From: Cyclobacterium lianum
GTDB lineage: Bacteria; Bacteroidota; Bacteroidia; Cytophagales; Cyclobacteriaceae
Length of the DNA stretch: 64,000 bases
NCBI RefSeq assembly: GCF_900143075.1
Contig: NZ_FRCY01000014.1
Coordinates: forward strand, 62,001 to 126,000
Reading direction: 5' to 3'
In this document: piece after piece, positions 27,005-36,888 of the stretch
How the letters are laid out: each line of letters starts with the position of its first letter
Numbering within the stretch: the first letter of the stretch is position 1
Made by a program: the position numbers and the translations under genes
The notes under the pieces: generated by a model
The model's input: the letters and a program-made list of their open reading frames with translations, nothing else
Database searches by the model: none
Told to the model about the DNA's origin: nothing

Positions 27005-28903
27005 TCAAACCGTTTCAGTCTCCTCTTCGGTTGTCTTTACTCCCGGATCATCAAAAACGATGTCTTTTTCTATTTTCAGGTTATCGATGATGAAAGTTTG
27101 CCGGTTTGGGGTATTTTTCCCCATATAAAAGCCCAGCAGATCGGCGATTTTGGTCTCTTTATTCAGAATAATTGGCTCAAGGCGGATATCTTCGCCTATA
27201 AACCCTCCAAACTCTTCGGGCGATATCTCTCCCAAACCCTTAAACCGGGTTATTTCAGCCGTTTTCCCCAATTTATTTATGGCCCGCTGCCGCTCCTCAT
27301 CGGTGTAGCAGTAAATGGTTTCCTTTTTGTTTCTGACCCGAAAAAGTGGGGTATCCAGAATGTAGAGGTGCCCGTTTTTTACCAGATCGGGAAAAAACTG
27401 CAGGAAGTAAGTCATGATCAGCAAGCGTATGTGCATACCGTCCACATCCGCATCGGTGGCGATCACGATTTTCCGGTAGCGCAATCCCTCAATCCCATCC
27501 TCTATATTCAAGGCATGTTGCAGTAGGTTAAATTCTTCATTTTCATACACTACCTTCTTGGTCATCGAATAACAATTCAATGGCTTTCCTCTCAGTGAAA
27601 AAACTGCCTGGGTCTGCACATTACGGGATTTGGTAATGGATCCGGAAGCAGAGTCACCCTCTGTAATAAAGAGCATGGTGCCGTCTTTCAGCTCCGTATC
27701 TGCCTTGTTGTCGTCATAGTGCACGCGGCAATCCCGGAGCTTCTTGTTGTGCAGGTTGGCTTTTTTTGCCCTCTCATTGGCCAGCTTCTTGATGCCGGAG
27801 ATCTCCTTTCGCTCTCTCTCGGACTGCAGTATCCGTTTGAGCAGGGCATTGGCGGTGTCAGGATGCTTGTGCAGGTAATTATCGAGCTCTACCTTTACAA
27901 AGTCGTTAACAAAAGTCCTGAGGGTAGGCCCATCCGGACCTACACTGTGGGAGCCCAGTTTTGTTTTGGTCTGCGATTCAAAAACCGGTTCCTGTACCCG
28001 CACAGCTATGGCCGCCACCACACTTTGCCTGATATCGGAAGCATCATAATCTTTTTTGAAAAACTCGCGGACCGACTTCACAATGGATTCCCGGAAAGCG
28101 GCCAGATGGGTACCTCCCTGGGTGGTAAACTGACCATTAACGAAAGAGTAATATTCCTCTCCATACTGATTGGAATGGGTGAGCGCAATTTCGATATCTG
28201 TACCTTTCAAATGTATGATGGGATACCTTCGGCTGTCCTCATCGACTTTTCTGTCGAGCAAATCCAGCAGCCCATTCTGGGAATAGAATTTTACGCCGTT
28301 AAAATTGATGGTCAGACCCGAATTGAGAAAAGCATAATTCCATATCTGGTTTTCCAGGTACTCGGGGATAAAATGATAATTTTTAAACACGGAGGCGTCG
28401 GGCGAAAACACTATTTTGGTACCGTTACGCTCTGAGGTCTTTTCTACCTTGCGGTCTTCAATAAGTTCTCCTTTCTGAAACAGCGCCACCTTACTTTCCC
28501 CTTCGCGGAATGACTGCACCATAAAGCTCTCTGAAAGCGCATTTACTGCTTTGGTACCCACACCGTTGAGCCCTACTGATTTTTGAAAAGCGCCGGAATC
28601 GTATTTACCCCCCGTGTTGATCTTGGAAACGCAGTCGATCACTTTTCCCAATGGGATGCCTCGTCCATAGTCACGAATCTCCACCTTGTGCTCACTGATC
28701 TTTACCTCGATGGTTTTGCCATGACCCATCATGTGCTCATCAATGCTGTTGTCTAGTATCTCCTTGACCAGCACATAGATGCCATCATCCTGGGCACTAC
28801 CATCCCCCAATTTACCGATGTACATTCCGGGTCGTAACCGGATATGCTCTTTCCAGTCGAGGGATTTGATGCTGTCTTCTGTATATTGTACGTTTGCTGC
28901 CAT
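27005..28903 (-). CDS. parE: DNA topoisomerase IV subunit B
   Basis: 632-residue GyrB/ParE ATPase subunit. GHKL ATPase motifs: [42 protein letters not shown]; transducer [30 protein letters not shown] and [14 protein letters not shown]. The normal gene order parE-parC is interrupted by satD and a small membrane protein. Starts at ATG 28903, 13 bases after the upstream membrane-protein stop. Confidence 0.95.
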   Translation of the reverse strand: MAANVQYTEDSIKSLDWKEHIRLRPGMYIGKLGDGSAQDDGIYVLVKEILDNSIDEHMMGHGKTIEVKISEHKVEIRDYGRGIPLGKVIDCVSKINTGGKYDSGAFQKSVGLNGVGTKAVNALSESFMVQSFREGESKVALFQKGELIEDRKVEKTSERNGTKIVFSPDASVFKNYHFIPEYLENQIWNYAFLNSGLTINFNGVKFYSQNGLLDLLDRKVDEDSRRYPIIHLKGTDIEIALTHSNQYGEEYYSFVNGQFTTQGGTHLAAFRESIVKSVREFFKKDYDASDIRQSVVAAIAVRVQEPVFESQTKTKLGSHSVGPDGPTLRTFVNDFVKVELDNYLHKHPDTANALLKRILQSERERKEISGIKKLANERAKKANLHNKKLRDCRVHYDDNKADTELKDGTMLFITEGDSASGSITKSRNVQTQAVFSLRGKPLNCYSMTKKVVYENEEFNLLQHALNIEDGIEGLRYRKIVIATDADVDGMHIRLLIMTYFLQFFPDLVKNGHLYILDTPLFRVRNKKETIYCYTDEERQRAINKLGKTAEITRFKGLGEISPEEFGGFIGEDIRLEPIILNKETKIADLLGFYMGKNTPNRQTFIIDNLKIEKDIVFDDPGVKTTEEETETV

Positions 28904-28916
28904 AAATTCTGCTTTT

Positions 28917-29420
28917 TCAACTTAACATTTCACCTGATTTCACCTGTTTCATCTTTCCTGTCAGCAGGAAGACAAGGACCATTATCCATACCAATAATAA
29001 CAGGGGTGCCAGGTAGAAAAAGAAATTAAATTCCGAACTGCTGATTTCATTCTGGTTGCTGAGACTATGCACATAAAAAACCAGTGCGGCACTGGCCAGG
29101 TTGAGTATACCGGTGAAAGAGAAAATCCAGGCCAAAATCTTGTCTCTGTAGGGATCTCCCACGGGGAAAAGCCTTTTCAAGGTGAGGCTAATTTTCATTT
29201 CTATTAACTTGGCAGGTATGACCAACAACAGATTGAAAATCAAAAAGAAGACTATTGAAATATAAAAAAAAGCATCCCGGCTCACTTGTTTTTGTGGCAT
29301 GCCCAGGTCATTGACCGCATAGGTGGCAAACTCGGGTAGTGCAGCATAAACATAGAGCAACAAGAAAAGGAAAAGTCCAATAGAAAGGAAATAAAACACT
29401 TTGGCAAAACGGGTATACAT
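28917..29420 (-). CDS. Hypothetical four-helix membrane protein
   Basis: 167 residues with four strong membrane segments (about 7-30, 49-68, 93-115 and 130-153). The short loops carry [14 protein letters not shown] and [16 protein letters not shown]. The pattern is like DUF1648-type or uncharacterised Bacteroidota membrane proteins, but I cannot name the family. The stop is 13 bases before parE on the same strand, so they may be co-transcribed. Confidence 0.7.
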   Translation of the reverse strand: MYTRFAKVFYFLSIGLFLFLLLYVYAALPEFATYAVNDLGMPQKQVSRDAFFYISIVFFLIFNLLLVIPAKLIEMKISLTLKRLFPVGDPYRDKILAWIFSFTGILNLASAALVFYVHSLSNQNEISSSEFNFFFYLAPLLLLVWIMVLVFLLTGKMKQVKSGEMLS

Positions 29421-29517
29421 GATTTTTCAATTAGACCGCTAATATAAAAATTAATCCAGTACCGGGAAGGGGAATTTTGCTGAGCCGATTCAAAGACCCG
29501 GCAGTGGCCACTCCCAA

Positions 29518-31110
29518 TCACCTGAATTTCAGAATGCGAACTGCCTCATGACCTATACCGTGAATGATCAATTTATCCGGGTAGACGGTTACCACCGCTC
29601 CCAGTGCCGGAGAGCTTGCCTCCACCATCCCTTGAAAAGTCAGGTGGTGCAGTCCTGTTTCGTCCTGAAGATAGTTCCCTTCGTGGTGGTGCCCGGAAAA
29701 CCAGGCCACCAGTGCCGGCGAATGCCCAACCTCCCTGATTACTTGCCGGCTATTGAGCAGGTGAAGGCCATTTTCTGGCAAGAGCGGATAATGACAAAAA
29801 ACCAGCACTTTTTTACCGGCTTTCTCAGCATCCTTCACTTGCTGACTGAGCCATCGAAGCTGTTCGTCTCCAATTCCCCCATTCCAGGGTTTGGCATTAT
29901 TGGCTCCTGCAGCCTCCAGTTCCTCCATCAGGGAGGCTGCTTTTTGGTAGTTTTCGCTACCCTCAGGGTGACCTTCCAGACTGATGTCCATTCCGTTTAC
30001 CACCAGAAATACCAGATGGCCTTTTTCGAAGGCATAATACCCCATTTCATTGCCCAACTTTTTACCCACCTCCTGTTTGAGACTATCTGCGACCGAAAAA
30101 TCGTGGTTCCCCCAAACATGGTGAAAGGGGGCCCTGCTCTTGTCGAGGATAGCCAGAGGCCGGTCAAAACTGGTAAAGTCCCTGTCTATGAGGTCACCCA
30201 GGTGGACTGCAAAGCTCAGGTCATATGCATTCAGAAAGGGAATGGTTTGCTCCAGTGTGGTCAGCGTACCCCGGTAATTTCGCTTGCCGGCGGTGGCGGC
30301 ATCGGCGTACTGTACATCAGTGATCAGGCCAAAGGCGAAGTGCTCAGAGCTGGTATTTTCATCCAAAAGTGTTTTCATTTTATCGGCATATCTTTCTCCG
30401 AGCAGTATCTGGCTGGGACTGTCAAAATGAGTACTGTCGAAGGTAGCGGTCCCAAAACCTGCCACCAATGCGGTATAAGGGATTTTTTCCGGCAATTCAA
30501 GCATCATTGTGTTGAAGGCTTTACGGCTTGCCTTGTCTTCCGATAGCTGACCCGCCACAAAGGCTAAGCGGGGCAAGCCCAGGGAATCGCGTAAAGCGCC
30601 GACCAAAGTATCGAGCTGAGCCATATATTGCTCCACGGCTCCCGCATTGGATTCACCCTGGTGCCAGATTATGCCCCGGATCTTGCCGTATTTCGAAGCG
30701 GACCGTGCCCTTTTTAATATTTCATCAAAAAAATGGGATCCCGGCATCCATTCCTCGATGGCGAACCCACCCCGGGCATTGACCACCATGCCGATGTGCT
30801 TTTCGGGGTAAAGTTCCTTCATTTTCCTGACAAAGCCGTAGGCTGGGCTGAGCCGCTGCATGCTGCTGTCCTTTCTTACGCTGGAGTAGATATTCATTGG
30901 GTTGGAAGCTGGCTGCCAATCGGTTCCCGTAAATACATAAGCCCCATCAACCGGAGCCTCCAAATCTTGCTGTACCACTGCCCTGCCGGCCATATTGGAC
31001 TGCCCGATGGCCAGGTATATGTCCAGGTTATCCTGGGCAAGCAAAGGCGTATGGATCCCCAATACAACCAGGAGAAGTAAATTGAAATATTTCCTCAATG
31101 AAAGGCGCAT
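29518..31110 (-). CDS. Secreted fusion: SGNH sialate/acetylxylan-type esterase plus metallophosphoesterase
   Basis: 530 residues in one frame. A signal peptide (MRLSLRKYFNLLLLVVLGIH and following, ending LLAQ) precedes an SGNH/CE6-like esterase (about 25-250) with GQSNMAG (Ser38), WHQGESN (149-155) and DSTHFD (Asp225, His228). The second half (about 258-530) is a calcineurin-type metallophosphoesterase with ITDVQYAD (Asp265), GDLID (305-309), GNHD (334-337) and GHHHEGNY, closest in style to ADPRM-like Mn-dependent diphosphatases. Start ATG 31110 opens the signal peptide; an upstream frame extension to 31164 is unlikely. The combination suggests sequential deacetylation and dephosphorylation of one extracytoplasmic substrate. 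Confidence 0.85.
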   Translation of the reverse strand: MRLSLRKYFNLLLLVVLGIHTPLLAQDNLDIYLAIGQSNMAGRAVVQQDLEAPVDGAYVFTGTDWQPASNPMNIYSSVRKDSSMQRLSPAYGFVRKMKELYPEKHIGMVVNARGGFAIEEWMPGSHFFDEILKRARSASKYGKIRGIIWHQGESNAGAVEQYMAQLDTLVGALRDSLGLPRLAFVAGQLSEDKASRKAFNTMMLELPEKIPYTALVAGFGTATFDSTHFDSPSQILLGERYADKMKTLLDENTSSEHFAFGLITDVQYADAATAGKRNYRGTLTTLEQTIPFLNAYDLSFAVHLGDLIDRDFTSFDRPLAILDKSRAPFHHVWGNHDFSVADSLKQEVGKKLGNEMGYYAFEKGHLVFLVVNGMDISLEGHPEGSENYQKAASLMEELEAAGANNAKPWNGGIGDEQLRWLSQQVKDAEKAGKKVLVFCHYPLLPENGLHLLNSRQVIREVGHSPALVAWFSGHHHEGNYLQDETGLHHLTFQGMVEASSPALGAVVTVYPDKLIIHGIGHEAVRILKFR

Positions 31111-31180
31111 CTTGATGTAATTTATTACCAGAAAACATGTGGTATCAAGATTAATAAAAAACACCCGAAATACGCCGGAA

Positions 31181-31957
31181 TTATTCGCCTTTTTCCAGTA
31201 GGTCTACCAAATTTCTTTCAATGGATGGGACCGAGGCATAGAGCATTTCGAAATCATCGATGACAAAATACCGGTCCTGAAACTTGTTTTTCCAGAAGGG
31301 AGTATTCATTACCATTTCCACATCGTAGGGAAGCTGCTGGGGTTCTTCCGACAGGCAGTATTTGGTCTCGCCTGCTGAGCTGAGAATACCGGCCCCGTAA
31401 ATTCTCAAAGCCCCTCTTTCCCGGATCAAACCAAACTCGATGGTGTACCAATAAACCCTCGACAGCAAATCAATGGCCAGGGGATTGTCAATAAACTTCA
31501 GAGCAATGCCCGCCAATTCCTTGAGAAAGCGGGTATAATCCGGGTCTGTAAGCAGCGGCAGGTGCGCAAATGCATCGTGAAACATGTCCGGCTCTTCGAG
31601 GTAATCCAGGCTTTCCTTTTTGCGCAACCAGGTAGAAGCCGGAAATCGCTTGTGATACAGCAAGCCGAAAAACAGGTCGTCGTCAATCAACCCCGGAACT
31701 ACATGAATGGCCCATCCGGTGATATCGGCGAGGCGTTTATTGGCCTCCTCAAAATTGGCTATCCCCTCGGCTGAAAATCCAATGGTCTGCAAACCCTCCA
31801 AAAATTTTTCAGAGGCAGCCCCTGGCAGGATTTTGTATTGGCGTTCAAATAAAATTTTCCACACTTCAAAATCTTCCTGGCTGTAGCTGCCATATTCCTG
31901 TTTTAGCGGATCAAGACGTGGATCTGATAATACATCGTCCGGTTTTCTTGCCATCAT
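31181..31957 (-). CDS. phhA: Phenylalanine 4-monooxygenase
   Basis: Pterin-dependent iron hydroxylase turning phenylalanine into tyrosine; 258 residues from ATG 31957, like other monomeric bacterial enzymes, with no regulatory ACT domain. Iron ligands His127 and His132 in MFHDAFAHLPLL and Glu174 in YWYTIEFGL; PGLIDDDLFFGLL and RRFPASTW-like HKRFPASTW are also conserved. A longer frame reaches 32056, but the added residues match nothing. It lies downstream of the trp-aroF operon on the same strand after a 466-base gap, so it is probably separately transcribed. Confidence 0.95.
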   Translation of the reverse strand: MMARKPDDVLSDPRLDPLKQEYGSYSQEDFEVWKILFERQYKILPGAASEKFLEGLQTIGFSAEGIANFEEANKRLADITGWAIHVVPGLIDDDLFFGLLYHKRFPASTWLRKKESLDYLEEPDMFHDAFAHLPLLTDPDYTRFLKELAGIALKFIDNPLAIDLLSRVYWYTIEFGLIRERGALRIYGAGILSSAGETKYCLSEEPQQLPYDVEMVMNTPFWKNKFQDRYFVIDDFEMLYASVPSIERNLVDLLEKGE

Positions 31958-32423
31958 TTTTTTTCGTTTGGAACACACCTGCCAAAACCGCCCTCCTATC
32001 GGCTTGCAGAGTGTCTGGACTATCGACAAATTGTTATAAATAGAACGAAAAAACACACCGACAGTTTGACAATACCTATAAAGTTATATTTTTAAAATGT
32101 AAAATTTAAATTTATGAGTCCTGACCGTAATAAACTGTAGTCCTGTCTTCTGCTATTCATAAAAATGGCAGATAAAATCATGCCAAAACCAGACGAAGAT
32201 CCGGTACTACTTAAGAATTGAGGAGCTATCCAGATGGGCAAACCTTCGGGATTTCCCTAACCTTTATGCCTCCAAAAGACGCTTAGCTTAACAGACGGCT
32301 GTACTTTCAGGCTGCCCTCCCTGATAGCTGCTTTTAGTGAGATCTGCCGGTTCAAAACGATTGCGCTGCAGGAGGCGACAGGACGATGATTTCCATGGGC
32401 CTTTCCCCACCGTGCTGCTGCAG
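31958..32423. other. Intergenic stretch between aroF and phhA
   Basis: 466 bases. The part next to phhA (32040-32120) is AT-rich and is the likely promoter area. The part next to aroF is GC-richer. No hairpin with a T-run that would end the trp operon is visible, and no gene is supported on either strand. Confidence 0.45.
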
Positions 32424-33443
32424 TTACAAGAGGTCAAAGGTCTTCCTCAAGGCAAAGGTTTTTCTGATCTGATCTGCCAGCAGTGCACTTTGTGCGAAAT
32501 TTAACGTTTGCTGCCCATCAGAATAAGCTTTATCCGGATTTTCGTGGGATTCGTAGATAATACCGTCTGCACCTGCCATTACCCCTGCCAGGGCCATTTG
32601 AGGCACAAATTCCCGAATACCAATACCGTGGGAAGGGTCAACCACCACCGGCAAATGGGATTTTGCCTTAAGTATAGGAACCGCATTCAGATCAAGGGTA
32701 TTTCTACTTGCTTTTTCGTATGTCCTTATCCCCCTTTCACAAAGAATCAGCTTTTCATTTCCGCCGGAAAACACATATTCGGCAGACTGCAGCAGCTCTT
32801 CAATGGTACCAGAAATGCCCCTCTTGATCATTACCGCCTTGTCTACTTTGCCCAATTCATCCAGGAGGTTGAAATTCTGTGTATTTCTGGCCCCTACCTG
32901 GAACACATCAATATAGTCGTGCATTTCCTCAATCTGGGATACCTGCATGACTTCTGTTACGATCTTGATGCCGGCTTCTCTGGCCTGCTGATACCATATT
33001 TTCAGGCCTTCCATTCCCAAACCCCGGAAGGCATAGGGGCTGCTTCTGGGCTTGAATACACCACCCCGCATCAGGCTGATCTGGTTTTCCTTCATGTGTC
33101 CGATCACCTTTGCAATCTGCTCCTCTGACTCAATCGAGCAGGGTCCGGTGATGATGGCCATTTCTCCGTCTTCAATACCAATACCATCTCCCAAGTCAAT
33201 CCTGGTTGGTTTTACCTTCCATTTTTTAGACACCAACTTGTATTCATCCGACACAATATGTATGTCCTGAATACCATTCAGCAAGCCGATTTTCCTGATA
33301 TCAATGGCTGCCTTGCCAATACCGATCAGGTAATCACCTACCTGGGTTTTGACTTCGGTCACTTTATATCCCATGTGGTTGATTTGATCCATCAGGGCAG
33401 CTTTCTGGGTGTTGCTGATGTCCTGGTTTAGTTGTATAATCAT
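32424..33443 (-). CDS. aroF: 3-deoxy-7-phosphoheptulonate synthase (type I-beta with ferredoxin-like N-domain)
   Basis: First enzyme of the shikimate pathway, joining phosphoenolpyruvate and erythrose 4-phosphate. 339 residues: an N-terminal regulatory ferredoxin-like domain (about 1-70, MIIQLNQDISNTQKAALMDQ) as in the Thermotoga enzyme, then the barrel with ITGPCSIES (metal Cys), RGGVFKPRSSPYAFRGLG, QVGARNTQNF, LCERGIRTYE and VVVDPSHGIG. It is the last gene of the trp operon, overlapping trpA by four bases, so its supply follows tryptophan demand. The N-domain may confer Phe/Tyr feedback. Confidence 0.95.
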   Translation of the reverse strand: MIIQLNQDISNTQKAALMDQINHMGYKVTEVKTQVGDYLIGIGKAAIDIRKIGLLNGIQDIHIVSDEYKLVSKKWKVKPTRIDLGDGIGIEDGEMAIITGPCSIESEEQIAKVIGHMKENQISLMRGGVFKPRSSPYAFRGLGMEGLKIWYQQAREAGIKIVTEVMQVSQIEEMHDYIDVFQVGARNTQNFNLLDELGKVDKAVMIKRGISGTIEELLQSAEYVFSGGNEKLILCERGIRTYEKASRNTLDLNAVPILKAKSHLPVVVDPSHGIGIREFVPQMALAGVMAGADGIIYESHENPDKAYSDGQQTLNFAQSALLADQIRKTFALRKTFDLL

Positions 33444-34213
33444 GATATGACACTTTGAATGTACTGGTAAATATCCTTTTTCAGGTCTTTTGAATCCCTG
33501 AGTACATGGATAAAGGCACTCCCGATAATGGCACCATGAGCATGGGCCGCAGCCGTTTGAAAGGAACTGCTGTCTGAGATACCAAAGCCGATCAACCTGG
33601 GATTTTTAAGCCCCATGGCCTTAACCCTTTCGAAGTAAGCGATTTGCTCCGGAGATACGGATTTCCTGGCTCCGGTAATACTGGCGGAAGATACCATATA
33701 GATAAAACCATCTGTGTTCTGATCGATTTCCCGAATACGCGCTTCTGACGTTTGTGGGGATATCAAAAAAGTGTTACGCAGGTCGTGGGCATCAAATAGT
33801 GACTTGTATTCGCTCAGATACTGCTGCATAGGAAGATCAGGCAGAATAAGTCCATCCACCCCGACTTCTTTGCACTTTTTACAGAATGCATCCATTCCAT
33901 ATTGCACCACCGGATTCAGGTACCCCATCAGGATAACGGGTATGCTCACCTTTTCCCTCATCTGCTGCAATTGCTCAAACAACAGATGGAGCGTCATCCC
34001 GTTTTTCAGTGCCTGGTTATTGCTTTCCTGAATGGTAGGCCCATCTGCAATAGGGTCAGAATAAGGCACCCCGATTTCAATGATATCTGCGCCCGCAGCT
34101 TCTATCGCTTCCATAATGGGTAAGGTGTCTTGTAACCCGGGAAAGCCTGCTGTAAAGTAAATGGATAAAATCGATTTTTTCTTATTTTGAAATAGTTGAT
34201 CTATGCGATTCAT
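33440..34213 (-). CDS. trpA: Tryptophan synthase alpha chain
   Basis: 257-residue TIM barrel that splits indole-3-glycerol phosphate into indole and glyceraldehyde 3-phosphate. Conserved ADIIEIGVPYSDPIADGPTIQ (catalytic Glu), VDGLILPDLPMQQY (catalytic Asp), FIYMVSSASITGAR and GFGISDSSSF are present. Follows trpB by six bases and overlaps aroF by four. Active as alpha2beta2 with TrpB. Confidence 0.97.
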   Translation of the reverse strand: MNRIDQLFQNKKKSILSIYFTAGFPGLQDTLPIMEAIEAAGADIIEIGVPYSDPIADGPTIQESNNQALKNGMTLHLLFEQLQQMREKVSIPVILMGYLNPVVQYGMDAFCKKCKEVGVDGLILPDLPMQQYLSEYKSLFDAHDLRNTFLISPQTSEARIREIDQNTDGFIYMVSSASITGARKSVSPEQIAYFERVKAMGLKNPRLIGFGISDSSSFQTAAAHAHGAIIGSAFIHVLRDSKDLKKDIYQYIQSVIS

Positions 34214-34219
34214 ATCAGT

Positions 34220-35410
34220 TTAGTAATTTCCCCATTTGATGTATGTTTCCAAATCCTTATCGCCTCTTCCGGAAAGGTTGATCACAATCACATCCGAGGA
34301 CCGGTATTTAATTTGCTTCAGGGCATGAAAAGCATGGGCAGACTCGATGGCAGGAATAATGCCTTCCAGACGGCTTAGCTCAATACCAGCCTGCATGGCA
34401 TGCTCATCCTCTACTGCCACAAACTCTCCGCGCCCGGAATCGAAGAGATGCGCATGAACCGGCCCTATACCCGGGTAGTCCAGTCCCGCCGAGATGCTAT
34501 GTGGTTCTACTACCTGTCCATCTGCTGTCTGCATCAGTAAAGTCCTGCTTCCATGGAGAATCCCGGGTTTTCCTAACACAGTGGTAGCCGCCGATTTACC
34601 GGATAGTACCCCCAAACCCGCTGCTTCTACAGCGATCAGTCTCACATCAGCCTGGTTATAATAGTGATAAAATGCCCCGGCGGCATTGCTGCCACCGCCT
34701 ACGCAGGCAATCACCAGGTCCGGATTTTCCCTGCCTTCTTTTTCCATTAACTGAACTTTCATTTCAGCAGAAATGACAGACTGAAACCTGGCGACCATTT
34801 CGGGATAAGGATGTGGCCCCACTACCGACCCGATGATATAATGCGTATCTACCGGATTATTGATCCACTGTCGCATGGCTTCATTGGTAGCATCCTTCAG
34901 GGTCTTGCTCCCGGAATTGGCCGGTACCACATTGGCTCCGAGTATCCGCATGCGTTCGACATTGGGTTTTTGTCGCTCCATGTCCACAGCACCCATATAT
35001 ACCGTACATTCCATACCCATCAGGGCACAAACCGTAGCAGTCGCAACGCCGTGCTGACCCGCTCCGGTCTCGGCGATGATGCGCTTTTTGTTCAATTTCC
35101 TGGCCAGGATGATCTGACCTACGGTATTGTTGATCTTATGGGCTCCTGTATGGCAGAGATCCTCCCGCTTCAGGTAAATTTTTGCGCCATATTTCTCAGA
35201 TAGCCTGTTGGCAAAATACAGGGGCGTGGGCCGGCCCACATAGTCCCTGAGAAGCCTGTCAAACTCTTCTCTAAAATCCCCTGAAGCCATGATAGATTCA
35301 TAATTCTCCCTTAGCTCCTCTATGTTGGGATACAGCATTTCAGGAATATAGGCGCCTCCAAACTGCCCGTAAAACCCGTTTTCGTCTACTTTTATTATCG
35401 CTTTATCCAT
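34220..35410 (-). CDS. trpB: Tryptophan synthase beta chain
   Basis: 396-residue PLP enzyme joining indole and serine. [20 protein letters not shown] contains the PLP lysine, followed by [26 protein letters not shown] (COMM-domain part), [12 protein letters not shown] (phosphate grip) and [11 protein letters not shown]. Standard TrpB1 type. The frame begins at ATG 35410, 12 bases after the trpF stop. Confidence 0.98.
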   Translation of the reverse strand: MDKAIIKVDENGFYGQFGGAYIPEMLYPNIEELRENYESIMASGDFREEFDRLLRDYVGRPTPLYFANRLSEKYGAKIYLKREDLCHTGAHKINNTVGQIILARKLNKKRIIAETGAGQHGVATATVCALMGMECTVYMGAVDMERQKPNVERMRILGANVVPANSGSKTLKDATNEAMRQWINNPVDTHYIIGSVVGPHPYPEMVARFQSVISAEMKVQLMEKEGRENPDLVIACVGGGSNAAGAFYHYYNQADVRLIAVEAAGLGVLSGKSAATTVLGKPGILHGSRTLLMQTADGQVVEPHSISAGLDYPGIGPVHAHLFDSGRGEFVAVEDEHAMQAGIELSRLEGIIPAIESAHAFHALKQIKYRSSDVIVINLSGRGDKDLETYIKWGNY

Positions 35411-35422
35411 CTATATTATTAT

Positions 35423-36064
35423 TTACTTGGCATTGCTTTTTATTTCCAGAGCAAATTTACGGATCAATTTCAAATCCTTCCATCCCGCCTTTTTTTCAAA
35501 TCTGGAGTTGATGTCTATTCCCTTCATGGCTGGCAGGCTCTGGTAACATTCCAGAATTTCAGCTACCTGCTCTGCGCCAATCCCTCCGCTGAGCAAAAAG
35601 GGCTTGTCGAGGGTATATTCTTTCAGAATTTCCCAATTAAACCGATGGCCCGTACCTCCAAATGAAGGCCCATCTGTATCGAAAAGGAAATAATCCACAT
35701 GAGGCAGGTAAAGCTCCAGAGCCTCCCAGGACCAATCTGCCCCCATACGAAAAACCTTAATCAACTCCCCCTCAAATCCATTTCTGATTTCCTCTACCTG
35801 CCCTACAGACTCATCGCCATGCAGTTGGACCTTGTCCAGGCCATAGGCATGTACCGTACTCCGGATAAGGGCAGCGGATGCATTCACAAATACCCCGACC
35901 CTAGGAATCGGCCACTTGCGGTAGCTGTCGGGAGCATGCCCAAAACCGGGAACATAACGCCTGGAAGGCGGGAAAAAAATCATTCCCATCCAGTCTACAA
36001 GGCCTAGTTCCACCAGGCCCTGAATATTACCGGGATCTGCCATGCCACAGACCTTAATGATCAT
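35423..36064 (-). CDS. trpF: Phosphoribosylanthranilate isomerase
   Basis: 213 residues. KVCGMADPGNIQGLVELG with the catalytic Cys near the N-terminus, GMIFFPPSRRYV, VQLHGDES and the C-terminal phosphate-binding segments FLLSGGIGAEQV and GIDINSRFEKKAGWKD are all in place. It catalyses the Amadori rearrangement before TrpC. Overlaps trpC by four bases. Confidence 0.95.
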   Translation of the reverse strand: MIIKVCGMADPGNIQGLVELGLVDWMGMIFFPPSRRYVPGFGHAPDSYRKWPIPRVGVFVNASAALIRSTVHAYGLDKVQLHGDESVGQVEEIRNGFEGELIKVFRMGADWSWEALELYLPHVDYFLFDTDGPSFGGTGHRFNWEILKEYTLDKPFLLSGGIGAEQVAEILECYQSLPAMKGIDINSRFEKKAGWKDLKLIRKFALEIKSNAK

Positions 36065-36888
36065 GCCTCTTTGGTTTTGTACTGTTCGCTAATTAATTTC
36101 CTGTACTGCTGCATGAAATTATAGGCTGCCTGATGTGGCCTGATGGTTTTCATGAAATTTTCTCCGATGAGGAATCCATCGTAACCTGCCTGGCCTAACC
36201 GCACCAGAGTAGCCGGATCGGACAAGCCACTTTCTGAGATCTTTACAAATTTTTCCGGAATGTCTTCCGCCAGTTGCAGAGATGTTTCCACATTGACCTC
36301 AAAAGTTTTCAGGTTGCGGTTATTTACGCCCACCAGGTCAATGTTGTCGTTAAGGCTTTCTTCCAGTTCCCTACGGTCATGCACTTCCAGCAATACTTCC
36401 ATACCCAATTTTTTGGCCAATTTAGCCAGGTCTTCCAGATGTTTTGGATCCAGTGCCGCGGCAATCAACAGGATGCAATCCGCCCCCAGAGAGCGAGACT
36501 CAATGATTTGATATTCATCGACCATAAAATCTTTGCGAAGTATCGGACAGAAATTGAATTTTCTGGCCTGTCTCAGGTCCTCGTCAGAACCCCCAAAAAA
36601 CTCCTGATCGGTCAATACAGACAAAGCAGATGCTCCTGCCTGCATGTAGCCTATGGTGATCTCTTCAATTTTTGCATTTGTATTGATCCAGCCCTTTGAC
36701 GGAGATTTTCTTTTGAATTCGGCAATGATGCCCGTTTTCTCCGGATCTTTTAAGTACTGTTGCATAGATACGGTTTGGCCGTCAAAAAAAAGGCTTTTTT
36801 CCAGCAACTTGACCGGGTAAAGACTTTTTCTTTCCTCTACTTCTGATTTTTTAAAGGCTACAATTTTATCCAGTATATTCATGTTCAA
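36061..36888 (-). CDS. trpC: Indole-3-glycerol phosphate synthase
   Basis: 275-residue TIM barrel. IIAEFKRKSPSKGWIN (catalytic Lys), ALSVLTDQEFFGGSDEDL, LRKDFMVDEYQI, ADCILLIAA, VGVNNRNLKTFEVN, SESGLSDPATL and DGFLIGENFM cover the family motifs. Separate from TrpF, as usual in Bacteroidota. Overlaps trpD by four and trpF by four, so the three are translationally coupled. Confidence 0.97.
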   Translation of the reverse strand: MNMNILDKIVAFKKSEVEERKSLYPVKLLEKSLFFDGQTVSMQQYLKDPEKTGIIAEFKRKSPSKGWINTNAKIEEITIGYMQAGASALSVLTDQEFFGGSDEDLRQARKFNFCPILRKDFMVDEYQIIESRSLGADCILLIAAALDPKHLEDLAKLAKKLGMEVLLEVHDRRELEESLNDNIDLVGVNNRNLKTFEVNVETSLQLAEDIPEKFVKISESGLSDPATLVRLGQAGYDGFLIGENFMKTIRPHQAAYNFMQQYRKLISEQYKTKEA

